From Hirsutella rhossiliensis (Eukaryota > Ascomycota > Sordariomycetes > Hypocreales > Ophiocordycipitaceae): 64,000 nucleotides of DNA. A program made the translations under genes and the position numbers. Within the stretch, counting starts at the first letter, position 1; every line of letters starts with the position of its first letter. This document shows, piece after piece, positions 34,987 through 47,048 of the stretch. Location: NCBI RefSeq assembly GCF_020360975.1, contig NW_025408697.1:20526-84525 (forward strand), written 5' to 3'. The notes under the pieces are model-generated. The model had not been told where the DNA came from. It was given only the letters and a program-made list of their open reading frames with translations, and did no database searches.

Positions 34987-36462
34987 AGGTGCAAAGCTCG
35001 GATCTGCGTCCGTGGCGACCTGCAGGACGAGGACGACGGACGGGAGACATATGCAGCCACCCTTGCAGCAAAACCTTCAGAATCGTGATGGCAATCGCAG
35101 CCCGATTCGGTCTTGACGTTAGACAATTCGACGTTGGTAACGCCTTCCTGTACAGCGACCTAAAGAAGGACCATCCCGTCTACGTCCGGCTCCCGCAAGG
35201 CTTTGTAGAACTTGGTTTCTTGAAACCTGGAGAAGGCTCAACCATGATCGCGGAACTTGACAAGGCCTTGTATGGTCTTCGAGAGTCTCCACTGCTCTGG
35301 TACAATGAGATCTCCCAGGCCCTCAAGGAGGCAGGGATTGACCGTACGGATGAAGAACCTTGTGTGTTTACCAACGGCAAAATCCTGGCTCTTGTCTATG
35401 TCGACGACATCTTGATTCTCAACCCACGGCAAGAGAAGAAGGCGGTAAACGACCTGGTCCAGCATCTCCAATCCAAATACGATCTGCGCGAAGAAGAATT
35501 TAAGTGGTATCTTGGCATCAGAGTTGTAAGGGATCGACCAAACAGGAAGATCTACCTCTGCCAAGACGCGTACGTCGAGAAAATTGCGCGAAAGTTCAAG
35601 CTCAGCGACTTGAAACCCGAGTACCATCAATCCCCATCGCGACGATCCCGCTCGTCAAGTACAACGGGCAGGCTACCAAGGAAGAGATAAAGGCGTATCA
35701 GGAACGAGTTGGATCCTTGATGTATATCGCGGCCATGACCAGACCCGATATAGCACGAGCAGCAGCCCAGCTCGCGAGGTTCCTGACAAACCCATCGCCT
35801 GAACACCTTGAAGCCGCAAACCAATGCATCCGATACCTATACTCAACGAGATTCCTTGCAATCATGTACGACGGGATGCATCAGGAGAGGTACTTGTGAT
35901 CGCAAGCGACGCGTCATTTGGAGATGATATCGAGACCCGTCGTTCATCGCAGGGATATGTGATGATGTTGTTCAACGGACCGGTCATATGGAAAGCTGGA
36001 CTCAAGACACAGTCACGACTTCAACCACCGAAGCAGAAATTCTCAGCCTAGAGAGAACAACCAAGGAGAGTTACGCCCTGGACCGACTATTAAGGATATC
36101 TCTCTTGATCTCGGGCCTCTGAAGATTTACTGCGACAACCTTCAGTCGATCCGACTAGTGGTTGAGGAGAACCAGAGAATCACGACCAAGTTGCGGCACG
36201 TTGACATACAGAACATGTGGCTAAAACAGGAATTCAAGAAGGGTAGGTTCCTAGTGGAATACTTGAAGACTGATCAGATGCCAGCAGACGGATTGACCAA
36301 AGCGCTATCGAGAGCGAAATTCGAGCACTTCAGATCGATGCTGAATCTGACAGATATCAAGAGGGAAGCAAATTTGGAAGTGGGATGTCGATGACCTTCT
36401 AGGTCAGGCTGGTTGTGATAGCTTCTAGCAGCGTTGACTTGATCACTCAACGCTGGGGGGTG
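34987..36462 (+). pseudogene. copia-1 pol 3' fragment (RT and RNase H)
   Basis: Starts abruptly inside RT at the sequence for CKARICVRGDLQDEDDG and continues through FDVGNAFLYSDL, YVDD near 35398 and the RNase H part to about 36394. No gag, protease or integrase precedes it. Extra frame changes relative to arm A lie near 35070, 35620 and 36000. Confidence 0.9.
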
Positions 36463-36700
36463 TGTCGCATATCAAGCCTGCCTAGGATGATTATTCATGA
36501 AGTGGCGATGTTACTCGCAACGCCGCTGTTGCCTGCTAGGCAACCACTACCGGTACTGCGTAATCACGCGACGGACCTTTCATTTGCGTATAAAGAGCTG
36601 CACAACTCCGTGCGTTCGTTCATTCACTTCTTGTTCTTTAGATAATTCTCATCAATTGCCTGATGCCATCTCTGACCCGTGTGGAGCCAAATGTCTGACA
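36463..36700 (+). repeat. copia-1 LTR in arm A' (238 bp)
   Basis: Starts TGTCGCATATCAAGCC and ends AAATGTCTGACA. Matches the 3' LTR of arm A. An apparent open frame through it (starting MKWRCYSQRR) is LTR sequence read into the neighbouring fragment, not a gene. Confidence 0.93.
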
Positions 36701-37532
36701 AGCTTCCGTTCGCTTGACTATGGCAAACCTATTTCGGCGTATATCTCAACATCAACCGACTTCAAAGTCGCGCTTGCATACGCCAAGCATCGTAGTACAC
36801 AGAGCAAGGGCACTCATGGATATGTCTATCACATACAAGCAACGCCGAATGTGATTCCTCTGTCCGGAAGCATGGACCTACTGTCGGACGCCAAAGCGTT
36901 GTCCGAGTATGACGCGTTGGGCGGATACACTGGGACCAAATCATTGGCTGGAATGCAATACCCTGACTCCGCGCCCGAACAATTCGCAGAATATGAGGCC
37001 AATCCAGAAAAGGACCTCATCGCCAATACGGAATATGACCACAAATACGACCAGTATTCTGCTAGTGGCCCTCAGCCACAGCTTGATGAGAAAAATTAAG
37101 ATCCAGCTGGAGGAAAACGGCATATCAGTATGCCATAGACTTCATGAACAGCGTGGGGATGCTGTGGGGTGGAAGGAGCTTTCATTTACGGCTCCGGATC
37201 ATGCAGAGAAAACAGCTTTGATAGAGGCAAAAGCCAAGGAAGCCGCTGAGACAGCTCAGCAAGCCAGCAATGCCGCCAATGATGCCGAACGGGCAGCTAC
37301 TTCGGTCGACGGTGAGACAGATCATCAAGCCGCCTTTGCTGATGCAGAAAGGGCCGTTAAAGCAGCCAGAGGGGCAAAAGACCTTGCCAAAAAGGTAGCC
37401 AGCCTATGCCAAGACTATTTTGCTCTTCGTACGGATGTTTATGCCTTGAGGAACGAAAGGCCTTCTAACGTGCCCCGCAGACCCCGCCCTCTCCCCCCAA
37501 AAGTTCTCCGCCCCTTGATTGGTCCCTTGTGA
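36701..37532 (+). pseudogene. ADP-ribosyltransferase (enterotoxin A-like) fragment, arm A'
   Basis: Second copy of the remnant at 5720-6561, in reverse orientation relative to it. It keeps the YISTSTDF motif near 36745 and the Ala/Glu-rich tail, separated by a stop after LDEKN at 37099 and a frame change. The region corresponding to the first catalytic motif is absent here too, so both copies descend from one already truncated locus. Short indels differ between the copies. Confidence 0.6.
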
Positions 37533-37679
37533 TTGGTCCTCCTTGCCTCCCTCCTCGTTGGTCGCTGCCCTTCCCGGCTTCTGTTGCCTTTTCGCGTGCC
37601 TTATCCCACCACTAGGCGCCTCCCACCCTGTCTGCCGCCTGCCGACTCTTCCCGCCTGCCGAACTCTTCATCGCGTCAC
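37533..37679. other. Spacer with tandem CCAAT-type boxes
   Basis: GATTGGTCCCTTGTGATTGGTCC and a third GTTGGTCG lie at 37516-37565. The arm A equivalent is near 5700-5735. The boxes lie between the convergent ends of the ADP-ribosyltransferase-like fragment and Helitron-1, so their role is unclear. They may mark the Helitron-1 3' flank. I could not find a convincing terminal hairpin here. Confidence 0.3.
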
Positions 37680-40600
37680 CTAGCGCGGCCGCCTTGACTC
37701 TTCAGCATCACCGTCCAGCCAGCGCAACGCCTCCTCAACGGTCCTCTCGCTCAGTACCTCGAGCCTGGCCTGTGCGGCAGTCATCTCCTCGGGGACCCGG
37801 TTGCCCACCAAGTCTCTGTCCCGCACCTTGACACGAGCATGATGCCGTCTAGAGTTCGGCAGCGCGATAGCTGCACGTACAGGCCGTACGGGTCGCACTG
37901 CGAGGGCACCACCGTTCCATCCATCTTCGTCGTCCGTGTCCTCGCAGCTCGAGGGCCACGCGCTCCAGCGTTTTGCCCTGCACCTTGTAGTCCGTGCACG
38001 CGAACGCTGCTGCGCACGGCAAACCCTTTCGGCTGACGTCGTTGCGTTGCCACGGCCTTTTCGCTGGCACTGTATCTTAACGGTCATGGTGTCAACAAGA
38101 TCGTGCCCGGCGGCATCCCGACGAAGTGGAGATATCTCGTCGTCTCCGATTCGAGAATGATCCCGCCGGCGGCCCGAAGTGGATCGTCATATCGGCCGAG
38201 ATCCGATGCCCCGGGTACGCCTTGTCGACAATGACCTCCACCGCCGAGTAGCTCGCGCCGTTCACTAGCTTCAGCCCCTGGTGGGTGTTGTGGTTCACGA
38301 CGATGGGCATCCCGGCCACGAACATGAAGACGGCCGGCACCGGGATCGCGCTATCGTCGCCCTGGTTGAGTATCATGATCGCCTCTTCCTCCGTCGGCAG
38401 CTCCTCCTTCCACTTGTGCTCGGAGATGAAAATGCGCATCGTCGACCGCTGCTGGACCCGGAACGCCAGGCTCGCCTCCATGTTCAGGTTCCACCGATTC
38501 CTATTGAGCGGCGTCACCACGGTGATGCCCGTCTCCGGGATCCGCCTTCCTCCCGGTAGCACCTTGAGTTGAGGAGGTTTAGATCCGTCCGATCCTGCAC
38601 GCCTAGACGGATCCGCTTCAGCAGCCTCTGCAGCTCCGGGTCGCCGGCGGCGCGCATCTGCTCGTCCAGCATGACGACCGTCGTGAACCTCTTCCACAGT
38701 GCGTGCGCTTTGTCGTGCTGGTGACGCTGCTCGGCCTTGAACGAGTTGTCTACGTCCCACGAGATGGCCGCGCTAGGCAGGACGATCGACCTCTCTTGAC
38801 CGGCCGGAACTGCTGAAAATCTCCGCAGAAGAGGACGATGGGGATCCCCCCGAAATCTTGCCGCGATCCGCGAAGCCGGCGAAGCCGCTCGTTCACGGCG
38901 TGCAGCGTCCGCGCCCCGAGCATGCTCACCTCGTCGATGACGAGCACATCCTTCTCCTGCCAATCCATTCGAGACTGGCCGTGGATGAACCGCTCCGCCT
39001 GTTTCGGCAGCCGCACCCCGTCAAGGTCTTTGACCATGTTCGCGCCCCCCGCCCCTTGGTCTTTAGTGAACCCGCAGGCGGAGTGGATCGTGATGCCGTT
39101 GATCCGCGCCGCCGCAGTCCCCGACGTCGCCGTGATCAGCAGACGATTCGAAAGGCTCTTTTTACTGAACAGCTCGACGAGTGCCTCGATGATTCGCGAC
39201 TTGCCGGTACCGCCCTCGCCACCGACGAACTGGCGCAGCTGGCAGGCATCGCCCCGTGGGTCTGCTGCATCAAATCGAGCTGGCGGCATATTATCAGAAA
39301 AGCGATGGACTGCCTCTTGTTCAGCGTCAGCCGTGTTGCCAACACCTTGCCCGCCGCGAGGAAGGAGGTTGATGGGCCAAACTGAACGTCCATTCCCGCC
39401 CCTGCGTCGATAGCGGTCTCGTCGGAGTCGGCCATCGTCATTTCGACCTCGTCCTCCCGAAACCGGTCATCACCTTCGCAGCTGCGCGGCGATCGCTTTC
39501 CCAGGCGGCGGGCGTGCTTTGTATCCCTTGGATCATCCTCTCCCTCCTTCGAGGCACTTACCTGCTGCGACTTGATAGCCTTGACCTGATCCTGCGGCGG
39601 TAGTGCGGCCCCGGAAAATACCCGCCCTGGCATGCTTAACCGCCTCTCCCTCGTTCGATCAGCGCCGTGGCCTCGAGCTCGGCCGTCGAGCGCAGCGCCG
39701 ATTGCTGAAACCGACAGAGCTGCTGTATCATTGCCATGAGCTCCGGCGACTTGGCCGTCACCTGATTCGCTCCCACTGCACCTCGGACGACGTCGATGAG
39801 CCGCGTTGCGTCTCCGATGCTGTTGGGCTGATATGTCGCTGCAGACTCCGCGCCCGCCTCGCCTGCTCCACCCTCCTCGACGTGTGCGACCGTCGGGTCG
39901 CCATCGCCGGACGAGGCTGCCCATTGCTTGGCGTCGCGTTTTGCGTCTTCGGCGGATCGTCGAAGCAGCTGCACGTTGTCGACCAGACATGATATTCTCG
40001 GGGCCATAGCGTCTCGAGCCCGCGCCCAGATGCTGTTGATCTCACCTGTTCCTTCGCCCAGGAAGGACTCCCACGGCACGAACAGCGCAAGATGCTGCAC
40101 GGCTGCCCTTCAGGGGGTGGGTTAGCCTCTCCGATAATGCCCGCTGACAGAGCAGTTGCCATACACACCTCCGGTAGCACGACTCGTCATCGTAGGTGAA
40201 GTCCTTGCTCAGGTAGCCGTCGAGGCAGACGGTAGCGTGCTTGCCCGGCCGCCTGAGCACCTGAACCCAGCGTCGTCCCGGCGCCCATCCATCCTCGAAA
40301 GACATCTCCCTGCCGCCCAGCTCTCGTCGTTGCCGATGCGTTTCAGTCTGACGATCGATATGTAGTCATACAGGCATAGGCCTTTCAGCAGCTCTCCCGG
40401 TGCTGGTACGCCTCGACGTGGAGATTCTCAGGCCTTCTTCTTCGACGACGACCGACTCATCCAAGGTGTCATCCGTAGCCGCAGCGCCACTGGCTTCTCG
40501 GAGATGCCGCCATCGCCGAAAGACTTCCCAGTACAGCAGAGAACAGTTCAGGTACGCCCACGCGCTGCTGTCGGTGAACTCGGCCGGATATCCGAGAAGG

Positions 40601-43600
40601 TGAGCGACGACCTCGACCTGTGATAGCGGACGCCCGTGAACACGCGGTTCGCCACTCATCAGGAACTGTCGCGTCCTGTTCCCTTGACAGGGTCATCGGT
40701 GGCAGCGTCTCCGCCACCGTCCCGCCCTCCGTTTGCCGTGCCATCACCTGTTGAGGCGGCCAGGAGCTCGGCCGCGGCCGCCACACGCTTCCACACCGGG
40801 TCCTCCACCTTGGTCGCGTAGTTCGTGACATAATAGATGAGGGCCATTGTCTTGCGCTGCGTCGCAATGAAGGAAATATCATGGTTGTGCCGGAGCCCGA
40901 CAGCAATAGCCTCGTTCCATCGATTGACCATGCTGTGTGTCCTCCGGATCTGCAGCACCCCGTCTGCCGTGAGGGCGGTCTTGTCGACTAACCTCCATGG
41001 CGCCTTGAACCGGCAGAGGTCCCTTCCGCCCTCCTTGCCCAAGGAATACTTCACACAGGTCGGGCTATGCGTGTGCACCTGCGTCGCGCCGGCACAGAAG
41101 TTGGCCTCCTCGATAAACGCGGCCGAGAACTGCGCGGCGTTGTCCAGCAGGGAACCAATACCGCCCGTCACAGATCGCTCCGCTTGCACGGCGCAAAAAC
41201 TTTCCTGGTCCAGATCCTGCCTTGCACGTCAACCCGGCCCCACTTGGCCATCAGAAGAGTACTTCAGGCTCCCGGTGGCACATCTTAGGTAGGCATTCTT
41301 ACCTCTGAGAAGACGCTATCGATGTATCGGACGATTCGCTCGCGATACGCCGCCTGATCCTCCCCGTGGATGTCGGCAAGCATCGAGCTGAGATGCGCGT
41401 TCCCGTGCAGCCAGAGCAAGCCGTGAACATGAAGCGCCCTCGTTCGTTCGTCTCCACGGCGCCATAGTACTTGCCGATGCGCCCGAATACCGACTCTTCA
41501 CCGACCTTCACGTAATGATCGAAGAACAGCTTCATCTCGCGGTGGAAGAACACGGCCGAGCTCATGGGATCCGATATCGCCAGCCGTGCCCGCTTATACG
41601 CATCCCCAAGGCCTTCTAAGAACTCCTCGGCCGCGTCGGGATCGCGTGTGCGGTATGCCGCCAGTCGCAGCTTCACCGGGTTCGTAATGTCGTTCGGGTT
41701 GATGGTGAACCAGATGGCCGGCACGCCATATCCGACGATGAGCGACTGGATTTTCCGCCGCATATTGAGACGGACCTCTCGACATGGGCTGCCGGTGGCC
41801 GTAAAGCGAGAGGCTCCTGAGAAGCTCCTTCACGTCACCATCGGTCGTCTTACCCGAGCTCTCCAACTCGACCCTCGCCGCCGCTAGCCTTTCTGTGGTC
41901 ATCGAACGCACGATGCGCTCTACCTTGCGGAAGTTCTTCCTCCCACACTCAACATGCTGACCCGGCGGTTCCTCGACCGCACCCCATGTTGAAGACGAGA
42001 AATGCGAAGATGTGGTGCAGTGCAAATCGACCACCATGGCGCCGGAGCACGATCTCGGCCCACGCCTGAAGGTTCAAGCTTCGAGACGATACGGGGTCCC
42101 GCGGCCGCCTCTGCCTCGACAGCCCTGCCTCGCAAGTTGGCCGTGACCTTCCCGCGTCGACCATGGTCTCTTCAACCAGCCTTGGTCCCCAACGCCAAAT
42201 GGGAACAGGGTCGGGAACGTCCTGGCAAAGAAGGACGCCTCAAAGGAATCGGTAAACTCACCCCGCGAAACCCGGATGTATGGCTCACAACCACCGTCGC
42301 CACGCCCCGAACCCCGGCTAGGGACCCGACCCACGCTCTGGCCCGCACGGCCGTCGTCGGCACCTTCACCAACAGCGTCACAGGCAAACTGCAGCTTCTC
42401 CACGTCCGCGACGTCTGGCGGTCCGTCGAGCGCGAACATGCCAGAAGACGTCACCTCGTTGATCGCTGGAACGTTCTGGTCGGGGCAGGCGTCACTTCCA
42501 TCGCGAACCGCGCCTTCTCCGTTGGGCCCGTGACCTTCACCCTGGCCGCCGGCTTCTTGTCCTTGGTTGAGCAGGGCGAAGAGCTCTCGATCTCCACCGG
42601 CCCTCCTCGTCCACGGCGCGTTCCGTGGGCGGCACAACGTGCGCCGTCCGCGCTTTCTCCCACCCAGACGGCTCGTTCCGCTCCATACGATCGCACACCG
42701 ACGACGGTACCCCGTGTATCGAGTCTCCCAGCTCTCCATCTCCGCCGCGTCGATCTCGATCTCGGCGTAGTGGGGTTGTTCCGCTTCAGCCAGACAAGGG
42801 CCCTCTCGACCACCCGCCGCCTCACCGACAAGAGACTCGACAGGTCGCTCGGTGCCGGCTTCTCCGCGCCCTGCCACGAGATGTGGATCTCGTCCAGTGC
42901 TTGCAAAGGGGGTGCGGGAGCACTTGGTGGCCAGCTCCTGCACATTGTTCGGAAACACTGTGATGTGGCCCTGACATGCCTCGGATACTTCACGCTCTGT
43001 CTCTGCCCGCCCGGAATGCTATATCTCGTGACAAACCCGTAACATGAGTTCAGCGAGATGAGCTTCTTCGACCGGCGTCAGTCCCTTGAGCTCATCGGGG
43101 AACATGTGCTCGCAGCCAAGGCGACTGTGAAGGTGGATCGCCGGCGACAGGCTCCTGCGCGCCAGGCATCGGCCACACTCGGCGCACACCGACACGGACT
43201 CGCCCTCAGGAAAGCAACTCCGGCATGAAAATGGTGAGCGGCCGCCCTTTGGTACGCAACTTGACAGCCAATGATCCCATGTAATCTCCTCAACTCTCCT
43301 CTCGTACACTTGCGGTAGCACACCATGCAGGTCCGTATCGGCAACGTGCTCGCATCGTGGAACGCCTGATAGAAGTCTCGCACCGTCGACACCTTCCTCT
43401 CGAGCGGTATTGGCGTGCACCACGTCTGATCGTTAGACAATCTCTCCTTCAAGGCAAAGTCTTCCTCCAAAAAGCGCAGCACACTCGCCAGGTCTTCGGC
43501 CTGCAGCTCCCGTCTCCTATGCCTTCCGATTCCACTTCGGACCTGTTTTATCGGGCGCCCATCCCGGCTAGGAAGACGGGCTCTTCTCCCGCCTCCGGGA

Positions 43601-43728
43601 CTGCCTCTGTCCGCGCAGCGAGCCGTCCGCTGCCTCTGCTGCGCCATCGTCCACACCCACCTGTGCCCTTGGCCGCCGAACCGGTCCCCGACGGAGCTTG
43701 GGCAAACCCCATGCAATCGATGCTGCAA
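37680..43728 (-). pseudogene. Helitron-1 Rep/helicase, copy 2, with N-terminus
   Basis: Same protein as 1-5569 but including the N-terminal part. It shows VRDFYQAFHDASTLP then CMVCYRKCTRGE near 43310, CRSCFPEG and CAECGRCLARRS near 43190, giving paired CxxC zinc-ribbon motifs as in fungal Helitron proteins. Walker A is intact (GGEGGTGKSRII, near 39215). Walker B LVIDEVSML lies near 38935. The HUH and tyrosine motifs lie near 41420 and 40820. Frames change repeatedly, at places that only partly coincide with those of copy 1. Confidence 0.9.
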
Positions 43729-44490
43729 ATTGCGCCGTTCGTCTTAGGTCTTGGAAAGTCGTATCCTTGGGCTGGATAGGTCGGAGCGTCGGTCCCCTTT
43801 CGAACGAACACCCGGGACACCGCCGGTCGCCGCCTTATCTCCCTGCCCGTCACCTTCAGGACCCTCTCCTGGGGCAAAACGGCCGATGAAGGGGCGGACT
43901 GTCAGAGCCCACTGCCCCTGGTCTCCACGTTCTGTAGGCAACACGAACCTCGGAAGCGGACTCGGTGACTGACGTTGCGCGGAATTTCCGCTGCTGACCA
44001 AATTACGGGACTTCCGTGCTCTGCTTGATCGCAAACCGCCTCGCGGCGGTCTTCTCGGCAGTGACTTTGCGATCGCCCCTGCATGCTTTCTCCATGCGGT
44101 TTCTTCGACCGCAGACTGCTTAGGCTGAATCAGCCGGAACGTTAATGCTTCATTCGCCACTGATCTGTATCTCCCGAACCGCCCCAACCTTGTCTCCCGT
44201 GCCCGTGCCCTTCTCGGAGTTGCCCTGTATCATCTCCGCACCCCGAAACAGGCACTCCCGTTCCTACCTCTTCTCCATCCTCGACTGACAACGAACAGGC
44301 TCCACGGTGAGCGGCCGCCTCGCCTAGCTTCCCTGCAGGACTGTCCGCCATGCTACTGCCTCCTCGACGTCGACTAGCGTGGATTGGCAACAGGCTAGAA
44401 AGTTTTGGCCCGGAGCACTTCCACTTGATAATCTCGCTTCTGGCGTACACTATTTCTTTCCGAGTGGAAGCTTCCTAACGATCACTACTC
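43729..44490. other. Region upstream of Helitron-1 copy 2, no gene supported
   Basis: GC-rich sequence open in several frames without recognisable motifs or consistent coding bias. It probably contains the 5' end of Helitron-1, but I could not place a TC terminus. Confidence 0.4.
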
Positions 44491-45147
44491 TCATGGCCGT
44501 GGCATTTCTTCCTTATAATGCTTGCCTATGGTACCGAAGCGATGCAATACTACTACCCTTTGTAATCCCCATTTACCCTCCCTATGTGCGTCCACCGTCC
44601 TGACCTCGGCTGGTCTCCACGTGCGACCTGCTACCCCAGCTTTGCCAAAGGCGGCCCTTCCATCGCCGTGCTCTCTTTGCGCACTCCAGCGAATCCTGGC
44701 TACCGCCGACCTCCGGCACATGGGGTGGCCGCGCCAACCGCCCGCCGCACACTTCCAACCATACTCCGGCCCTTCCAACGCCGTCCCACCCACCTTGCGC
44801 ATCAGTTGCTCCATCAATATCTGCCACTCCACCTCGTCGAGCAACAGCCAAAAGGCTGCCGGCGATAACATGTCCACGGTGTCCTCGTGCAACCGGACTA
44901 CCCGGCTAGGTTTGCTCCTCGCCACCACCAACGTCGCATCAACGGCCTTCATGCAAAGCGACAGCCAGGATCCCCTGCCTGTCCTCTTGTAGTCGCTAGC
45001 CACCGGAGTCTCGACTTGCAAACCTCTTGGAGAGTTCTCGTGACCAACTCGCATCCTCCTCCTCAGCTCGTCCCCTATATCCGACTTCACCGTGTCCCAA
45101 TAGTGGACTCGACACGGTCGGCACCCGCCTCGCTCAGCCGCACGCAA
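44491..45147 (-). CDS. Unrecognised 218-residue protein, member of a locally duplicated family
   Basis: A continuous minus-strand frame with segments KAVDATLVVARSKPSRVVRL, MLSPAAFWLLLDEVEWQILM and a Gly/Arg-rich C-terminal half. No domain is recognised. A degenerate relative lies at about 45650-46030 on the same strand, and about 80 bp of its 3' part recur at 63601-63680. It is upstream of and parallel to Helitron-1 copy 2, so it could be cargo or a separate repeat family. The start codon is unproven because the frame is open from 45147. Confidence 0.4.
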   Translation of the reverse strand: MRAAERGGCRPCRVHYWDTVKSDIGDELRRRMRVGHENSPRGLQVETPVASDYKRTGRGSWLSLCMKAVDATLVVARSKPSRVVRLHEDTVDMLSPAAFWLLLDEVEWQILMEQLMRKVGGTALEGPEYGWKCAAGGWRGHPMCRRSAVARIRWSAQREHGDGRAAFGKAGVAGRTWRPAEVRTVDAHREGKWGLQRVVVLHRFGTIGKHYKEEMPRP

Positions 45148-45649
45148 TGCCCATCCAACTACCGACGACCGTCAAAAAGGGACCCCTGCAATACTACCAT
45201 AACCTCTTTCTTTCCTTCACTCTCATTCGTTATTGTCGCCTTTGCTATCTACTCCATGCAACGATGACACCGAAGGGTACTGCTGGACTTTCTTTCTCCG
45301 CAGACTTACCCACACTAACCTTACTGTTCGCCGACCTCCAACTTCTCGCGACATAGCCATCACCCCTACTCAACTTCCAACCCCGGCCCCTACTTCACTC
45401 ACGACCATAGAACCAGATGGTCGAGACTGTTCAAGAACCTCGCCAGCTCATTCCCGCATACCCCGCTTCTGATCTATCACCTAGGTAGCATTCTCTGACT
45501 CTTAAGTCTCCCCGACCCTAGCCGCGAGCCCTCTTTCGAGCAGCAAGAAAACCTGCTTTATAGGATGCCCACCTCCACTCTGCGTAACCCTCATTTACAC
45601 TTCCACGGTGACTACATCTGCCATGTTCTCACGATGTCGGCCTCCCAGC

Positions 45650-46030
45650 TCAACGTCGATACCTCGTCCTCCCGCGGCAACCTCTTGACAGCCAGAAAAT
45701 GCTGGCGCCGACATGTCCATGATGGCCTTTGTCCAGCCCGGCTGCCCGGCTAGGTTCGCCTACCAGAATGAGCATCGTGTCAAAGGACTCAACGCAGAAA
45801 CCCTAGCGAGGGTCTTCCTTCCCACGCCCTCATGGCTGTCGACTCCGGAGTATGCAGCAATCCGGTCAGATACTGGCAATCCATCGACCTGCATCTTCTT
45901 CAGCCTTAATATTTCCATATACAACCAACAGATAATCTCCTCGGAATGGACCGAGCAATGGTTCTTCATGGTCGGCCGTGTTCATCCCTTTGCCCTGACG
46001 TGGAAATCGAGCGACGTGATGGCTTGAGTC
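45650..46030 (-). pseudogene. Degenerate relative of the 44.5-45.1-kb gene
   Basis: One minus frame reads DTMLILVGEPSRAAGLDKG...GASIFWL near 45690-45760. This aligns with DATLVVARSKPSRVVRL...SPAAFWL of the neighbour, including the DNA string AACCTAGCCGGG. Stops and frame changes break it. It is shown by protein-level resemblance seen by eye only. Confidence 0.4.
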
Positions 46031-46511
46031 GGACGATGATAACATCACAGAATACACCGTCCCCGCGCTTATAGTCCGCGATCACAGCTACCAACCGTGA
46101 GTCTATGCTCCAAATCTCTCTGTCGCCACTGCCCTCCTGACGATATCCATAGAATTGTCACTGCACCTCAGCTCGGTGGATACTTTCCCAACGATACAAC
46201 CCATTGTCTCCTTCACGGGACCTGTCATCGGCTCCGGCCGCGACCTCCTGCATGGAAACTCGGCTGCGGCCCTTGACGACACCCAGCTGAGCTGCTGCGG
46301 CTTTGTCCAGCTCTCCACCTTTATTTGTCCTGGGATTCCCGGCAAAACCCCCTTCAAGGGCTTTCGCCCTTCCAAGTTTTCGTCATCTTCCCATTCACGC
46401 TAATCCTTGACCTCCTATGCAAGAAGATGACCGAGAGGCGCGACAGCCAGTTCCAGTCGAACGCTCTTCACCTGTACGGGCAAAATCGCCGGCTTACTGG
46501 ATCACCAGATC

Positions 46512-47048
46512 ATGAAACATGCCCCGGCTTTCGACCAAGACTATATCTTCATCGTCGTCCCCGACACGTGGACTTTCCACGACAAGGCCATGTCCGACCA
46601 GGCTTCTGCAACACAACTACTGCCGACGACACCCAAGAGCGCGGTCGGCAATCCTCGGACTATAGCGTTGCGTTGGCCAGGTTTACCTCTACGAAGAAAC
46701 CCAAGGCCGCCCAAAGCCCCGCCTCCCACGCCGCATGCTTCTGGCCCAGTCGATCCCCTTATGCTGGCATCAAGTCGGTCAATGCCCGATCCCTACCAAA
46801 CCCCAACCAAGAGACCGCGACTTTCTCCCGAAACTTCCACCATAATCACCGACTGTGACGGTCAAGACTCCCCCAAATCCGATACCTCCTCCTTTCTGTC
46901 CCCGGAAGACCCCGCAGAGTCAGAGACGGACACCGAACAGGTCAATCACCAAGACACATCCGCCTCTGGCTCTATCAGACCTCCCGCGTCGATATCTTCC
47001 GACCACTGCGCGCCCGACGTCCGCCCAAGAATATTCTCTAAACTTTAA
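46512..47048 (+). CDS. Hypothetical Pro/Ser-rich ORF (178 codons)
   Basis: Starts MKHAPAFDQDYIFIVVPD and ends RPRIFSKL. The second half is rich in Ser, Pro, Asp and Thr (SPKSDTSSFLSPEDPAESE), resembling a disordered regulatory segment. There is no domain, no homologous copy in the window and no clear promoter. It may be spurious in pyrimidine-rich DNA. Confidence 0.25.
   Translation: MKHAPAFDQDYIFIVVPDTWTFHDKAMSDQASATQLLPTTPKSAVGNPRTIALRWPGLPLRRNPRPPKAPPPTPHASGPVDPLMLASSRSMPDPYQTPTKRPRLSPETSTIITDCDGQDSPKSDTSSFLSPEDPAESETDTEQVNHQDTSASGSIRPPASISSDHCAPDVRPRIFSKL

Larger units (their letters stand above)
34987..43236 (-). repeat. Arm A' of the ~8.25-kb inverted duplication
   Basis: Reverse complement of 1-8276. 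It holds a copia-1 pol fragment, a copia-1 LTR, the ADP-ribosyltransferase-like fragment and Helitron-1. Helitron-1 continues past 43236 to its N-terminus, so the homology to arm A is limited only by the window start. The left border at 34987 cuts copia-1 in mid-pol. Confidence 0.95.

Noticed and set aside
36497..36700. Apparent N-terminus (MKWRCYSQRR...) for the ADP-ribosyltransferase-like frame
   Set aside because: These codons are copia-1 LTR sequence; the same peptide also appears at the solo LTR at 53417-53654, where no such gene exists.
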